From: Bradyrhizobium altum
GTDB lineage: Bacteria > Pseudomonadota > Alphaproteobacteria > Rhizobiales > Xanthobacteraceae
DNA length: 43,078 bases
Direction of reading: 5' to 3'
Assembly (NCBI RefSeq): GCF_020889705.1
Contig: NZ_JACMYP010000040.1
Location: forward strand, 1-43,078
The notes beneath the pieces are model-generated. The model worked only from the letters and a program-made list of their open reading frames with translations, was not told the DNA's origin and ran no database searches. The translations under genes and the position numbers were made by a program. Positions 34,319-43,078 of this stretch are shown in pieces. How positions within the stretch are numbered: the first letter of the stretch is position 1; the number at the start of each line of letters is the position of its first letter.

Positions 34319-35107
34319 TCAACGCATCAGGCGTCGACGAAACAGTGCCGCCGACAGGAAGAACGGCAATACTGCGTACATGCAAATTATACCGATATGC
34401 AGGCCGACGCTGCCGGCCGGGCGGCCAAGCATCGCCGGACGAATGAGATCGATCGAATGTGCCAGCGGCAAGAAGCGCCCCACCTGCTGAAAGGCGTCGG
34501 GCAGTTGGGTAACCGGGAAGACCGCGCCGGACAGGAACAGCATGGGTGTGAGGACGAGCGTCTGGTGAAACACGAAATAGTCGTAACTTGGTGAAAGCGC
34601 TGCGACGACCATCGCCAGGCTCGCGAAGGTGAGACCGGTAAGGGCGATAGCTGGCAGCGCATAGAGGATGGATGGCCACGCTGCGTAGCCCAGGATGGCG
34701 GCAACAATCGTAATTGCCGTCCCGGCCAGAAAGGCCTTGCTGGCTGCCCACGCCGCTTCACCGAGAAGGATGTCGCCGAGCGTGAGCTGCGTGCACAGGA
34801 CTGCTTCCCAGGTGCGCTGATGATGCATGCGAGCGAAAGCCGCATGAATGGTTTCGAAGGTGGCGGAAATCATCGCGCTTGTCGCGACCATGCCAGCCGC
34901 CAGAAACGCGACATATGAGGTGCCGTCAACGCGACCTAGCATTGCTCCGAGGCCCAAGCCGAGGCCGAATAGAGAGCTCATGGGCTCGGCGGCGTTCCCG
35001 AGAACCGATGCCAGCGCGACTTTCCGCCACGCCAGATAGTTGCGTCGCCATACCGCGATCCAGTTCCACGCATTGGCGGGCAGAGCCGCCGCATAACGTC
35101 CCCACAT
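34319..35107 (-). CDS. nodJ: NodJ, permease of the Nod-factor ABC exporter
   Basis: The 262-residue product has the usual NodJ length and six hydrophobic segments. Conserved blocks include [20 protein letters not shown] and [20 protein letters not shown], ending near ALFRRRLM. It forms the inner-membrane part of the NodIJ transporter that exports lipo-chitin oligosaccharides. The start is 3 bp after the nodI stop, so the two are co-translated. The frame is intact. Confidence 0.93.
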   Translation of the reverse strand: MWGRYAAALPANAWNWIAVWRRNYLAWRKVALASVLGNAAEPMSSLFGLGLGLGAMLGRVDGTSYVAFLAAGMVATSAMISATFETIHAAFARMHHQRTWEAVLCTQLTLGDILLGEAAWAASKAFLAGTAITIVAAILGYAAWPSILYALPAIALTGLTFASLAMVVAALSPSYDYFVFHQTLVLTPMLFLSGAVFPVTQLPDAFQQVGRFLPLAHSIDLIRPAMLGRPAGSVGLHIGIICMYAVLPFFLSAALFRRRLMR

Positions 35108-35110
35108 GGT

Positions 35111-36025
35111 TCAGTCCTTCATCTCCCGACCAGTCAGCAGCAAAAAGACATCCTCAAGATTCGGTGGACGCTGCAGAAAGCGTAGACCCGTGTGCCCGCG
35201 CGGCTGCCCGCGCACCCGCTCCGGATCTGGCGCATAGCAAAAGAGCGTCTCACCGCTCACGTCGATACGCTGCGCGTACGGCCTGATCAGCGCACCGAAC
35301 TCATGCGGATTGCCACCGTAGATCTCGATCACTTGGCAGCCGATCTGCTCGTCGATTAGGATGTGAGGCCGGCCTTCAGCGATCTTGCGCCCTTGCTCGA
35401 GTACGCACAGCCGGTCGCACAACCGCTCGGCTTCTTCCATGAAGTGGGTGGTCAGAAGAATCGTCTTGCCGCGCGCCAACAGCGAGCGCAACCGTTCCCA
35501 GATCAGGTGGCGCGCGTGCGGATCGAGGCCGGTTGTCGGCTCGTCCATGACGAGGAGCTGAGGGTCATTGATGAGCGCACGCGCTATCGTCAGGCGCCGC
35601 TTCATGCCGCCAGAGAGTTCGGCGACGCGCGCATTCGTCTTGTTCTCGAGGCGAGCGAACTCGAGCAGTGACGGCGTGACCGCTTCGATTTGGTGCGCGC
35701 TCATGCCGAAATAGCGCCCGAACACCAGCAGGTTCTCCCGGACTGTGAACTCAAGATCAAGATTGTCGAATTGCGGGACCACGCCTATGCGCATGCGAGC
35801 CAAGCGAGCGCGTCCCGGCACTGGTTCCCCGAGCACGGTGATGTTGCCCGCGTCAGCTGACGCCATGCCGAGAACCATGCGCGCAATCGTGCTCTTGCCT
35901 ACGCCATTCGGTCCCAGCAAGCCGAAGCACTCTCCCGACGCAACGGTGAACGACAGCCGGTCGACAACGACCTTGTCGCCATATGACTTTGTTACGCCGG
36001 TAAGGCCGATCGCTATCGCGGACAT
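35111..36025 (-). CDS. nodI: NodI, ATPase of the Nod-factor ABC exporter
   Basis: The 304-residue product has Walker [16 protein letters not shown], the signature [15 protein letters not shown], Walker [15 protein letters not shown] and the H-loop [12 protein letters not shown]. The C-terminal part [15 protein letters not shown] is typical of NodI. It drives export of Nod factor with NodJ. The start overlaps the nodU stop by 13 bp. The frame is intact. Confidence 0.95.
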   Translation of the reverse strand: MSAIAIGLTGVTKSYGDKVVVDRLSFTVASGECFGLLGPNGVGKSTIARMVLGMASADAGNITVLGEPVPGRARLARMRIGVVPQFDNLDLEFTVRENLLVFGRYFGMSAHQIEAVTPSLLEFARLENKTNARVAELSGGMKRRLTIARALINDPQLLVMDEPTTGLDPHARHLIWERLRSLLARGKTILLTTHFMEEAERLCDRLCVLEQGRKIAEGRPHILIDEQIGCQVIEIYGGNPHEFGALIRPYAQRIDVSGETLFCYAPDPERVRGQPRGHTGLRFLQRPPNLEDVFLLLTGREMKD

Positions 36026-37732
36026 GCGCTCATCTTGGCGTGAGGGATGCCGTCGCCCGGCGATAGCTCAGCTGCAAGCGGCTTGGTCAACAGCAGGCCG
36101 TCGCACCATACGTGTTCAACGCGTCCCCACTGGCAGGCTGCGGCGGCATCCGGAAAAAACCCACGCCCATGGTGGTTGGCACTTGTATTGCAAAGCGGCG
36201 GAATGCCCGTGAGTTTTTCATATTCGACGAGAAGCTCAGCGACTTTGTGCTCAGAGTTTCTAGGAACGGTCTGCAACCGGGCAGACCCGTCGAGATGTAC
36301 AACGGCGGGGATTTTGTCCCGCCATTCCGCTCGCGACTGGTGATCGAACAGCATGTAAGGATCCGGCGTTCCAGGGCTGAAAATTTCCGGCGCGCGATCT
36401 TCCAGGCATATCGGCGCCACTGGCCGGAAGTGTTCGCGACGTTTGATGTCGTTAAGATGATCCTTCATTCCCGCCGATGTCGCGGCTGCGAGAATGCTTC
36501 TGCCGCCCAACGCTCGTGGTCCGAGCTCAGCGCGGCCGGCGAGGAAAATCACGGGCTTATTGCTCGCCAGGATGGCAGCAAGTTCATGCATACTACACGG
36601 CGCAGCCTCCCACTCAGACGGCACATCGGTGCGTGCCAGGGCAGGGCCACTGTAGACCGACCATTCCGGCACGAAGCCTATGTCCGCCGCCATTGCGGCA
36701 CAAGCCGCGCCGATTGCCGAGCCGCTGTCATTCGGAAAGGGCGGCACCCAGACAGCATCGCACAGGCCATTAGCACGTAGTGCACTGTTCCATTTTATGT
36801 CGAGACCGCAGCCACCGGCTATACACAAGTTGCGCGATCCCGGAAAACCCGAATGCCGCTGCAAAGCGACTGTCACTTCCTGAACAAGGAGACGCTCGAG
36901 AAAACAATGAAAAGATGCAAGTACATCTTCGGGTGCCTTAGCCTTCAATCGCAGCGCGCTCCGCTCGAAGAAGTCGTGCATAGCCGCAAGTGACGACTCC
37001 GCGCTGTTTATGCCCGCTCGGTAACGGCGAGCCTGCTCCGTGTCGGCCGCAAAGCGCTCCTCGTAGAGCTCCTGAAATACCGCCATCATGGCTTCATCAG
37101 CACACCCGAGCGCGGTGTAAGCCATCAGCTTGTCGGCAACACCTAGGTCCCAGCCGGTCCGGTTCGCCTGCCTATAAGGTCCGAAGTGAGAGCCAGCGGC
37201 ACCATATGCATGGCCTATCATCGGGAACAGGCATTCGAGGAACCGGGCGCCCCGACGATCTACATAGTAGAGACGTGGAAAGATGCAGCCGTCCCATACC
37301 AAGCAGAAGGCTGGTTGTCCGGCTTTGGCAAAGGGGCTGGTGCAGTATGCGGAGGCCACATGGCCTGTGACATGCGGATAGCTTCTATAAGGGAAGAGCC
37401 TGCCCTCGAGCATGAGCCCAAAGCCGTCGTGCGAAGTGAGAAGGCCCTCGGCATAGCGTTCAACATACGGCGCCCCTTTAAGAGTGATCGCTGCCGCCCC
37501 ACTGAGGGCCTCGGATTGGGATTCGACTTCCCCGTCCCAACCATCGATGACAAACCGATCGACATCCCGCGGATCCAGACCGTGCTCCGCTAAAGCGGCG
37601 ACAACTGCGTCGAGATTGTCGATGGCTTGATATCGCAGATTGTTGCCCCGCTTCTCCTGCTCGACGCAACCGTCCGTCCTCGACAAGAGCGATCGCCCCG
37701 TCATGCGTCAGCTTTATACCGCAGATGCGCAT
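36013..37732 (-). pseudogene. nodU: nodU carbamoyltransferase with 5' frameshift
   Basis: The normal start at 37732 has TGGAGGC upstream and reads MRICGIKLTHDGAIALVEDG, the correct NodU N-terminus. After RL (codon 22) the frame shifts. The rest (VEQEKRGNNLRYQAIDNLDA to the C-terminus at 36013) is in another phase, consistent with loss of about 8 bases compared with the family sequence GRLVFCVEQEK. A chance ATG at 37704 could restart in the main frame but would lack the conserved THDGA motif of the active site. NodU adds carbamoyl groups to Nod factor. The remaining 550 or so codons are intact, so the lesion looks recent. Confidence 0.85.
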
Positions 37733-38359
37733 TGTGCCTCCATGTCAACGTCGGCGATTCGATTGACTCGAGATCGAATCGGATTTCGGAAGCAGGCGAG
37801 CAAGCAGTCTTCGTTGACCGACTCGTCATGGCACTGCAGCCGCTCGACCTCGATCAGCGTTTCGTTCAACATGCTGATGACCGTCTCGGCACCAGCATGG
37901 TGACCCAGCGCCGACACGTGGCATCGCGCGCGGATCCGAAAACCAGCGGCCCTTCTGGCGCAAGCATCCGCACTAGGCGCGTATCTCGGCCGTGTCAGCC
38001 AGGTGATCGAGAACTGCCGCCACGACGATCAAATCGAACAGCTCTCCGGTCGAGAACTGCTGAACGTCGCAGACTATCCACGTGATGTGCGACCATCTCT
38101 TCGTCCGTTGGCACGCTCGACCAATCGCTCGCGGCACGACATCGAGCGCTCTGAGCCGCTTGCAGTGCGGCGCCAGCTTTTCCGTGAATGCGCCGGCTGC
38201 GCACCCCACTTCGAGGGCATTTGTGATAGACCCTCTGGAAAGCGAAAGCCGCGGCATTTGCGTGTGACGCTCCCGCTCAAACGGATTTCCGTCGAGGCGC
38301 CACGGATCGTCGGCAGCCAGTTCCCGCTCTAACAGTTGGTATTTCTTATCCAGGCTCAC
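37714..38359 (-). pseudogene. nodS: nodS methyltransferase, broken by multiple frameshifts
   Basis: NodS N-methylates the Nod-factor glucosamine. The 5' part (GTG 38359, SLDKKYQLLERELAADDPWR, SAM-binding ALEVGCAAGAFTEKLAP) stays in frame to a TAG at 37973. The following segment, MLAPEGPLVFGSARDATC, is in another phase and lacks several codons of the intervening family sequence. A further base is missing before GHHAGAETVISMLNETL, which runs to the stop at 37714. Two separate shifts make a full NodS impossible. The 3' end overlaps the nodU start by 19 bp, as expected for this operon. Confidence 0.88.
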
Positions 38360-38377
38360 GAGCTATTCACCTATGTA

Positions 38378-38510
38378 ACTGCACGATCACTCGCCGCTGC
38401 AAGCGCTGTCAGACGTTACCAACGTCGAAGAAGCACACGAAAGATCCCTCCTTCGGATTGACCCACCAATTCCCGGACCTTCTGTAACATTTGGTCCAGC
38501 GACCGGATTT
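38378..38510 (-). repeat. nodC 3' end resembling the nodH 3' end
   Basis: This segment covers the last codons of nodC and the spacer before nodS. It aligns to 32168-32300 at the nodH end with one or two single-base gaps. The encoded ends also match (FFDVGNV for NodC, LFEVGNF for NodH), and similarity continues about 30 bp past both stop codons. Confidence 0.6.
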
Positions 38511-39740
38511 CGGATGACGACCTGCTTTCCCCCCGTTTGGTAGCTTGGCAGCCTGGCGCGACAGCCAATCGCTATTGCTCAATGTACACAATGCATAGGC
38601 TTTCACGGGGAGTAAGAGAAAGATGTTGATGAGTGTGCGCAGAGAAAAGCCGAGAAATCGAAGTTCGCGAGCACGAAACTCTGCGACGCTGCAGCGAACC
38701 ACGGTCATTGATGCGATAATCAGTCCTGCCCACCACGGCACTGTGGCTGTGAGTGCGAGCTGCGCGAGCGCCGTTAGCGATGACAGGGCGAGAAGTAGCG
38801 GGCCGAGATTCTGTCCGACTACATCTAGCGTGAGATAGCGATCAAGTTCAGACAACAGGCGCAGCGCAAGGAACGTATCCCGGAAAGTGCTCCGTGCCCA
38901 ACGGAGTTGTTGGCGCAGATACGGCCCTAGCCTGTCCGGAACAACTGTTGCCGCGACGGCGTCGGGAGCGTACTCCGTTTGAAACCCTGCTTTCAACATG
39001 AGGATCGTGAGATGGCGATCCTCACCGAAGTCGCTTGGCTTTCCCCGAAAGAATTGCGTCTCGTACTGATCTAGTAGCAACAGGAGCGCGGAACGACGGT
39101 ACATCGCACATGGGCCGCAGCAGCACATAACGGCGCCGAAGCGAGCTTGTGCCGCGCGCTCTTCGTTGCAAGCCAACCAGTACTCCATATCAATCAACCG
39201 GGTCAGCCAAGTGTCGCTTCGGTTGCTCGCCGTCAACTGCCCCATGGCCGCCCCGATCGCTGGATCCTGCATCTTCCGTGCAAGCTTCGTGACCACATCG
39301 GCAGCTATTATCGTGTCCGAGTCGACGTTGAGCACGAGATCTCCAGATGAGCGGCGTATCACAGCGATCTGTGCCTTCCGCTTTCCGACATTCTTTCGCA
39401 GCAGAATGAAGCCGAACCTCGGGTCGTCAGAGTAGGCGTCGTGAACGGGTGCCACAGCGTCGAGATTTCCAGAACCGTCATCAACCACATAGACCCGCAG
39501 CTTTCCGGCGTAGTCTTGGCTTGCAATGGACTTCAGACACGCCGAGAGCGTACGCGGGTCCTCGTTGAAGCAGAGGACGATGACATCCACGCTTGGTAGA
39601 GCGTCGGAGTTGACCACGTCGCCCGACGGCGATGAAACGTTTGTCGGCAGAGCATAAAGCACCTGCACGCTTCTATGGACAGTCGAGAGAAGCGCATAGA
39701 CCGAGATAGCGACAGTGCTGGTTGTGGTAAGCAGGTTCAT
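38409..39740 (-). CDS. nodC: NodC chitin-oligosaccharide synthase
   Basis: The 443-residue product has an N-terminal membrane segment ([19 protein letters not shown]) and family-2 glycosyltransferase motifs: VVDDGSGNLD, NVDSDT, FGEDRHLT and QQLRWARS. C-terminal membrane spans follow. It polymerises the GlcNAc backbone of Nod factor from UDP-GlcNAc. I chose ATG 39740 because it overlaps the nodB stop as ATGA and matches the family start; a longer frame is not conserved. The C-terminus after SNSDWLSR (about residue 395) differs from the usual bradyrhizobial tail and ends in a segment resembling the NodH 3' region. The catalytic core is complete. Confidence 0.92.
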   Translation of the reverse strand: MNLLTTTSTVAISVYALLSTVHRSVQVLYALPTNVSSPSGDVVNSDALPSVDVIVLCFNEDPRTLSACLKSIASQDYAGKLRVYVVDDGSGNLDAVAPVHDAYSDDPRFGFILLRKNVGKRKAQIAVIRRSSGDLVLNVDSDTIIAADVVTKLARKMQDPAIGAAMGQLTASNRSDTWLTRLIDMEYWLACNEERAAQARFGAVMCCCGPCAMYRRSALLLLLDQYETQFFRGKPSDFGEDRHLTILMLKAGFQTEYAPDAVAATVVPDRLGPYLRQQLRWARSTFRDTFLALRLLSELDRYLTLDVVGQNLGPLLLALSSLTALAQLALTATVPWWAGLIIASMTVVRCSVAEFRARELRFLGFSLRTLINIFLLLPVKAYALCTLSNSDWLSRQAAKLPNGGKAGRHPKSGRWTKCYRRSGNWWVNPKEGSFVCFFDVGNV

Positions 39741-40411
39741 AGGGTGCCGGTTTGGTGAGGTTGAGGAAGCGAGCGGATTGAAAATCCGCGGACATGCAAT
39801 GCTGGAATCAGGTTGGAAAGCGCCAAGACGGTCTGATCGCGCAGACCAGCATGAGTGCCCCGTCCCAACTCGCTGGGTGGACATCCATCGTGCAAGAGCA
39901 CAATTGCTCCCGGCCGGATAGAGGCCATCACCGCGTTGACAATCGCGTCAACGCCGGGACGAGACCAGTCTCGCGGGTCTACCGACCAGTGCAGGGCAGC
40001 CAGCCCAGCCCTCGCTGACGTAGCGAGCACCTCTTCGGTCCACATGCCATAGGGTGCACGCATGTGCCGCGGCGAGGCCTGGGGGCATGCCATCCTGATG
40101 ACTCTGCTCGCCGTTAGTATTTCTTGTTGCACTTCGGCGAGTTCGCATCTGGACAAGTCCGGATGAGTCATTGTGTGGTTTGCGACCTCGTGCCCTTCTG
40201 CGACCATTCGTCTGATTAGTTTCGGCTGGTCCGCCGCGTACGCGCCAATGACGAAGAAAGTCGCTGGCACTCGGTGTTCCGCCAGCACATCGAGGACATT
40301 CGGCGTGCAAAGTGGATTAGGACCGTCGTCAAACGTCAGATAGACGCCGCGACTTTCGGTGCGGTCAGCGTATTCGCCGCGCGCTTCGCAAGAGCAGTCG
40401 AGGTGTGTCAC
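39737..40411 (-). CDS. nodB: NodB chitooligosaccharide deacetylase
   Basis: The 224-residue product has the NodB polysaccharide-deacetylase motifs: [10 protein letters not shown] at about 24-33 (catalytic Asp28 and metal-binding Asp29) and NHTMTHPD with His79 and His83. MRAPYGMW and [10 protein letters not shown] follow. It removes the acetyl group from the non-reducing GlcNAc before NodA acylates it. It overlaps nodA by ATGA (40408-40411) and nodC by ATGA. The frame is intact. Its last 36 codons recur as a remnant near nodH. Confidence 0.94.
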   Translation of the reverse strand: MTHLDCSCEARGEYADRTESRGVYLTFDDGPNPLCTPNVLDVLAEHRVPATFFVIGAYAADQPKLIRRMVAEGHEVANHTMTHPDLSRCELAEVQQEILTASRVIRMACPQASPRHMRAPYGMWTEEVLATSARAGLAALHWSVDPRDWSRPGVDAIVNAVMASIRPGAIVLLHDGCPPSELGRGTHAGLRDQTVLALSNLIPALHVRGFSIRSLPQPHQTGTL

Positions 40412-41043
40412 AGCTCCGGCCCGTTCCGATCAATCATCGTGCCGGTCGGCCACTCGCTCATCGACCGTCCAATTGGTATAATCACGATGAGTACGTCCTC
40501 GGTGCGTGTGGGCGGCTTGTCGAGACGCACATCTGGAAGGGTCGACCGCACGCGAACCCCCGACAAAACGGTTGCCAAACCCTGCCGGGCGCCCCTTTCA
40601 ACATGCTTCTGCAGCACAGGCCGAACCGCGCCGAAGCCGAAGGGAACACCAAGCTCCTGCAGGGTTGGACGCAGGACGTGCACTGCACCGTGATAGGTGA
40701 CTCCGAGTCCCTCAAAATCTCGACGTACCGCGTACAAACCTAGGTCGGCCACTAGTACATCGACCGCGCCAACCTTGATGAAACGGCGCAGTAAGCCCAT
40801 ATGAGCCGCTACATCGCGCGAGTCGTAGCCGATTACACGGAGCTCAGGCCTCGCGCCGGCCCAACTTCGACTGCCTTCGAATGGCTTTCCATTAAACGCC
40901 CCAGTCGGCCCATACGTCTTTCGAAAGAACTCGGCGAGTTCGACATGGTCGGCGAGTTGCAACTCGTTTTCCCAGCACAGCTTCCACCGCACCTGAGAGC
41001 GCATTGAGAGACCCCCCGTAGAGCTGGATACGGCAATATTCAT
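40408..41043 (-). CDS. nodA: NodA N-acyltransferase
   Basis: The 211-residue product matches NodA throughout ([60 protein letters not shown], ending MIDRNGPEL). It transfers the fatty acyl chain to the deacetylated chitin oligomer, a step unique to Nod-factor synthesis. AAAGGAGG lies 8 bp upstream of ATG 41043. The stop of a small upstream frame overlaps the start as ATGA, suggesting coupling. No nod box was recognised within 390 bp upstream. Confidence 0.95.
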   Translation of the reverse strand: MNIAVSSSTGGLSMRSQVRWKLCWENELQLADHVELAEFFRKTYGPTGAFNGKPFEGSRSWAGARPELRVIGYDSRDVAAHMGLLRRFIKVGAVDVLVADLGLYAVRRDFEGLGVTYHGAVHVLRPTLQELGVPFGFGAVRPVLQKHVERGARQGLATVLSGVRVRSTLPDVRLDKPPTRTEDVLIVIIPIGRSMSEWPTGTMIDRNGPEL

Positions 41044-41336
41044 GGGTGCCTCCTTTGCGCCGACCGGCATTCGAGTGTGGACTTGACGCACGCGAGCAGT
41101 TCGCTACCGATGAACGGCTTCACCAGGGAATGGGAAACGCTGGCTCGCAGCGCCCGCAGCGTCGGGCGACGATCGAGGGTGACGTGCCTATCAGCGTCGA
41201 TGGCCGGAGCAGTGTAACGCGCCTGAAGGTGACGAATAAATGCCCACCGACGCCCAGCGCTGTCGCATCTGAAAACAGAGAAAGCCTCGTAATCGGAGTT
41301 ATTTCGGAGCAGACGCAGGAACACACTTTTCGACAC
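41040..41336 (-). CDS. Small frame at the nodK/nodY position, possible receiver-domain remnant
   Basis: The 98-residue frame begins with GTG at 41336 and ends at ATGA overlapping nodA. Its C-terminal part reads [21 protein letters not shown], which resembles the last strand and helix of a response-regulator receiver, including the Lys-Pro-Phe motif. Bradyrhizobia often carry a short gene (nodK or nodY) at this position, but I cannot confirm that this is one. It could equally be the tail of a lost regulator gene. The ATGA overlap may help translation of nodA. Confidence 0.35.
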   Translation of the reverse strand: MSKSVFLRLLRNNSDYEAFSVFRCDSAGRRWAFIRHLQARYTAPAIDADRHVTLDRRPTLRALRASVSHSLVKPFIGSELLACVKSTLECRSAQRRHP

Positions 41337-41428
41337 GATATCTTAGCTCTCGGGCCAAACCCGACAGCGCCTAGGTTGATGCATCGTACTATTTAGCGTT
41401 GACCGCCAGCTTCGAGAAGCCTTGAGCA

Positions 41429-41671
41429 TCACTGTCCTTCGTCAGCGACCGGTACGTGGCCTTCACGTTTCAATTTAGAAAATCCTCGATCCGTGGCCAT
41501 AAAGCGCGCCAACATGGGGGCGATGAGCTTAGTCGGTTCGACCACTTGACCACCTTGACGCGTAAGGGCTTCTGCATATGCAATGAGATCGCGATGCACG
41601 GCCGCCGGCAGCTCCGTACTCACTTTGACCGGCTTGTCGTCTGGAAGCTCTCCTATTTTGAGCTTTGGCAT
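41429..41671 (-). CDS. DUF2274 protein of the trb cluster
   Basis: The 80-residue product (MPKLKIGELPDDKPVKVSTE, then AAVHRDLIAYAEALTRQ) matches DUF2274, a small protein regularly found right after trbI in Trb conjugation operons. GAGGGTGAC precedes the start and 4 bp separate it from the trbI stop. The pattern resembles a ribbon-helix-helix DNA binder, but its role is not established. It is the last conjugation gene before the nod cluster. Confidence 0.8.
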   Translation of the reverse strand: MPKLKIGELPDDKPVKVSTELPAAVHRDLIAYAEALTRQGGQVVEPTKLIAPMLARFMATDRGFSKLKREGHVPVADEGQ

Positions 41672-41675
41672 GTTG

Positions 41676-42887
41676 TCACCCTCTATACGGCGTAAGTATG
41701 AGGTCACGATTGACAAGAACACGAACCGGGAAACCAGGTCGCACGGTCAGAGTAGGCTGGATGCTGAAACTGCGGCGAACGACCTGCTGTCCGGTTTGAT
41801 TCAGTGAGTCGGAGGCGCCGTGTCGCAATGCTTGGATGATCGCGCTGTCGTTGCTATTTGTGTCGGAGCCCGCGCCTAGTTCCGTCCCAACAGCTAGAAG
41901 CGTCGATAGTGCCGCAGCCTTGAATAGCTCACCCCAGTGATTGTCGACTTGGTCTTCGAGGCCTGCGTAGCCGACAGTGTCAGCGCCAGGCTGCCGCTCG
42001 AGAACAATGGATCGTCCATTCGGCACGATCAGCCGGGTCCAGACGAGCAAGACGCGGGACTGGCCGAAAGTGACCTGGCTATCGTAGATCCCGATCAGAC
42101 GCGATCCCTGAGGTACAAGCAGATAGCGACCGGTCGGCGTGTCAAAGACATTCTCGGTTACTTGCGCGGTAATCTGGCCTGGCAGGTCCGATCGGATCCC
42201 GGTGATCAAGGCCCCTGGAATTACCGTCCCGGCCAGCACGATGTAGGGTGAAGCGGGCTTGGTGACGCGGTCAGGGCTTACCGTGCGCCGATCCACAGAA
42301 GCATTCACGAAGGCAAGCTTGCGGTCCTGACCGTTTTGCGCAGATCCATCGTCGACGGGGCTCATTGCGTTCGGTGGCACGACGCGGTCGCTTCCAACAG
42401 CCGCAGCAGCGGGCGGACGCAACTCTCGTCCATTGGTCGAAGCGAACAGATGACTGATGCGGGCTGCCTCGGTCTCTTGATCCCGACGCTGCTGGTCCGG
42501 GTCAGCGCCGATCGTCGGCGACTGGCCTTGAGCGGCAAGGATCGGTCGACCGAGGTCCCCGGGGAGCGGCGGACCGAGCTGCGGGATTGGCTGGCGCGGA
42601 ACGCCAGCATAGTCCTTCGGCAGCGTCGTAATTCCGTCGGCAACATTGTGATGATCGGTACTGTAAAGCTCGTCGGCCGTCGAGTTTCGGGAACGATTGT
42701 TCTGCAGCGACCACAATACAGTTCCACCGATGACGAGCAATGCAACGGCGCTGCCTCCAGCCAGGACTTTCCGCGACAACCGCGTCACGCGCGGATGCTC
42801 CGCTCTCAAGCGGAAGCTCTCGGACTGCTCCCCTTGTGTCTCCGGCGGAACTGCTTGCTCGTGATCGTTTGCATTCCGAGTGCTCAT
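41676..42887 (-). CDS. trbI: TrbI, VirB10-like core protein of conjugative type IV secretion
   Basis: The 403-residue product has a cytoplasmic N-terminus, one membrane span at about 43-63 (VLAGGSAVALLVIGGTVLW), a Pro-rich periplasmic linker and the VirB10/TrbI C-terminal beta domain (VLAGTVIPGALITGIRSDLP, GQITAQVTENVFDTPTGRYL, VPQGSRLIGIYDSQ). It spans both membranes in the mating channel. It overlaps trbG by ATGA (42884-42887). The frame is intact. Confidence 0.93.
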   Translation of the reverse strand: MSTRNANDHEQAVPPETQGEQSESFRLRAEHPRVTRLSRKVLAGGSAVALLVIGGTVLWSLQNNRSRNSTADELYSTDHHNVADGITTLPKDYAGVPRQPIPQLGPPLPGDLGRPILAAQGQSPTIGADPDQQRRDQETEAARISHLFASTNGRELRPPAAAAVGSDRVVPPNAMSPVDDGSAQNGQDRKLAFVNASVDRRTVSPDRVTKPASPYIVLAGTVIPGALITGIRSDLPGQITAQVTENVFDTPTGRYLLVPQGSRLIGIYDSQVTFGQSRVLLVWTRLIVPNGRSIVLERQPGADTVGYAGLEDQVDNHWGELFKAAALSTLLAVGTELGAGSDTNSNDSAIIQALRHGASDSLNQTGQQVVRRSFSIQPTLTVRPGFPVRVLVNRDLILTPYRG

Positions 42888-43078
42888 GACGACGGCCTCC
42901 CGTCGGTCCTGACAATCCTGACCCTCTGCTGGTGCTCGCCGCCAAGCCGCAGTTCGGCGGCAGCAAACAGCCGATCGACGATCAACACGTTGCCGTAAGC
43001 GCGATAGTTGACGAGCTCGGTCTTGCCGTCTGGACCGATGACGAAGAGCGGAGGCATCTCGCCCTGCACGATGCCTTT
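42884..43078 (-). CDS. trbG: TrbG, VirB9-like protein (partial, 3' end only)
   Basis: The last 64 or so codons of TrbG are present and the gene runs off the window edge. The visible part (PPLFVIGPDGKTELVNYR, then GNVLIVDRLFAAAELRLGG) matches the C-terminal domain of VirB9/TrbG, which binds the outer-membrane part of the mating channel. It overlaps trbI by ATGA, so the operon reads trbG, trbI, DUF2274. Confidence 0.88.
   Translation of the reverse strand, partial: KGIVQGEMPPLFVIGPDGKTELVNYRAYGNVLIVDRLFAAAELRLGGEHQQRVRIVRTDGRPSS

Noticed and set aside
39741..39884. A longer NodC start that adds 48 residues
   Set aside because: The added part overlaps nodB, is not in the family, and the ATG at 39740 fits both the ATGA overlap and the known NodC start.
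1..43078. CRISPR arrays
   Set aside because: I saw no series of regularly spaced short direct repeats. The only longer repeats are the two adhesin units and the nod-gene scars.

Overview
The window looks like a symbiosis island of a nodulating alphaproteobacterium, most likely Bradyrhizobium or a close relative. The nodulation genes nodA, B, C, S, U, I, J and H lie on the minus strand in bradyrhizobial order. Beside them is the end of a Trb-type conjugation operon. The rest is accessory DNA: tRNA-derived attachment-site fragments, an integrase, insertion-sequence remnants, defence genes and many broken genes. Assignments rest on reading motifs and recalled family sequences; no search was run.

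Layout. 0.1-5.1 kb: a molybdate-type periplasmic binding protein, a two-gene envelope operon (LprI-like), a small secreted protein broken by a stop, and a BRCT protein. 5.3-11.4 kb: a run of poorly known accessory genes (DUF4238, HEPN/DUF4145-like proteins, a TIR-like nucleotide-binding protein and a frameshifted relative) that resembles a defence hotspot. 12.1-15.4 kb: a 3' fragment of tRNA-Glu, an IS66 remnant, then an excisionase-like gene and a tyrosine integrase ending 18 bp from a 3' fragment of tRNA-Gln, which is the layout of an integration boundary. 15.5-19.7 kb: a SWIM-SNF2 helicase and a hipBA toxin-antitoxin pair with a palindromic operator. 20.2-28.4 kb: a complete four-gene SMC-like system (DUF2397, DUF2398, TIGR02680-like ATPase, DUF2399) matching Wadjet type III, with all genes joined by ATGA overlaps. 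28.4-32.1 kb: a decayed VCBS/T1SS-type adhesin cut off on one side next to jetD and on the other by an IS200/IS605 element whose transposase has an amber codon. 32.2-41.3 kb: the nod cluster. 41.4-43.1 kb: DUF2274, trbI and the end of trbG.

How it fits together. nodA, nodB and nodC (Nod-factor core), nodI and nodJ (export) and nodH (sulfation) are open. nodS (N-methylation) is broken by several frameshifts and nodU (carbamoylation) has a 5' frameshift. The cluster therefore predicts a sulfated Nod factor lacking the usual bradyrhizobial N-methyl and carbamoyl groups, provided PAPS is supplied from elsewhere. Sequence scars show how the cluster was assembled: a nodB tail lies just upstream of nodH, and the 3' end of nodC with its downstream spacer resembles the 3' end and spacer of nodH. 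No nod box was recognised upstream of nodA, which lies about 390 bp from the conjugation genes, so the operon may have been moved away from its usual promoter.
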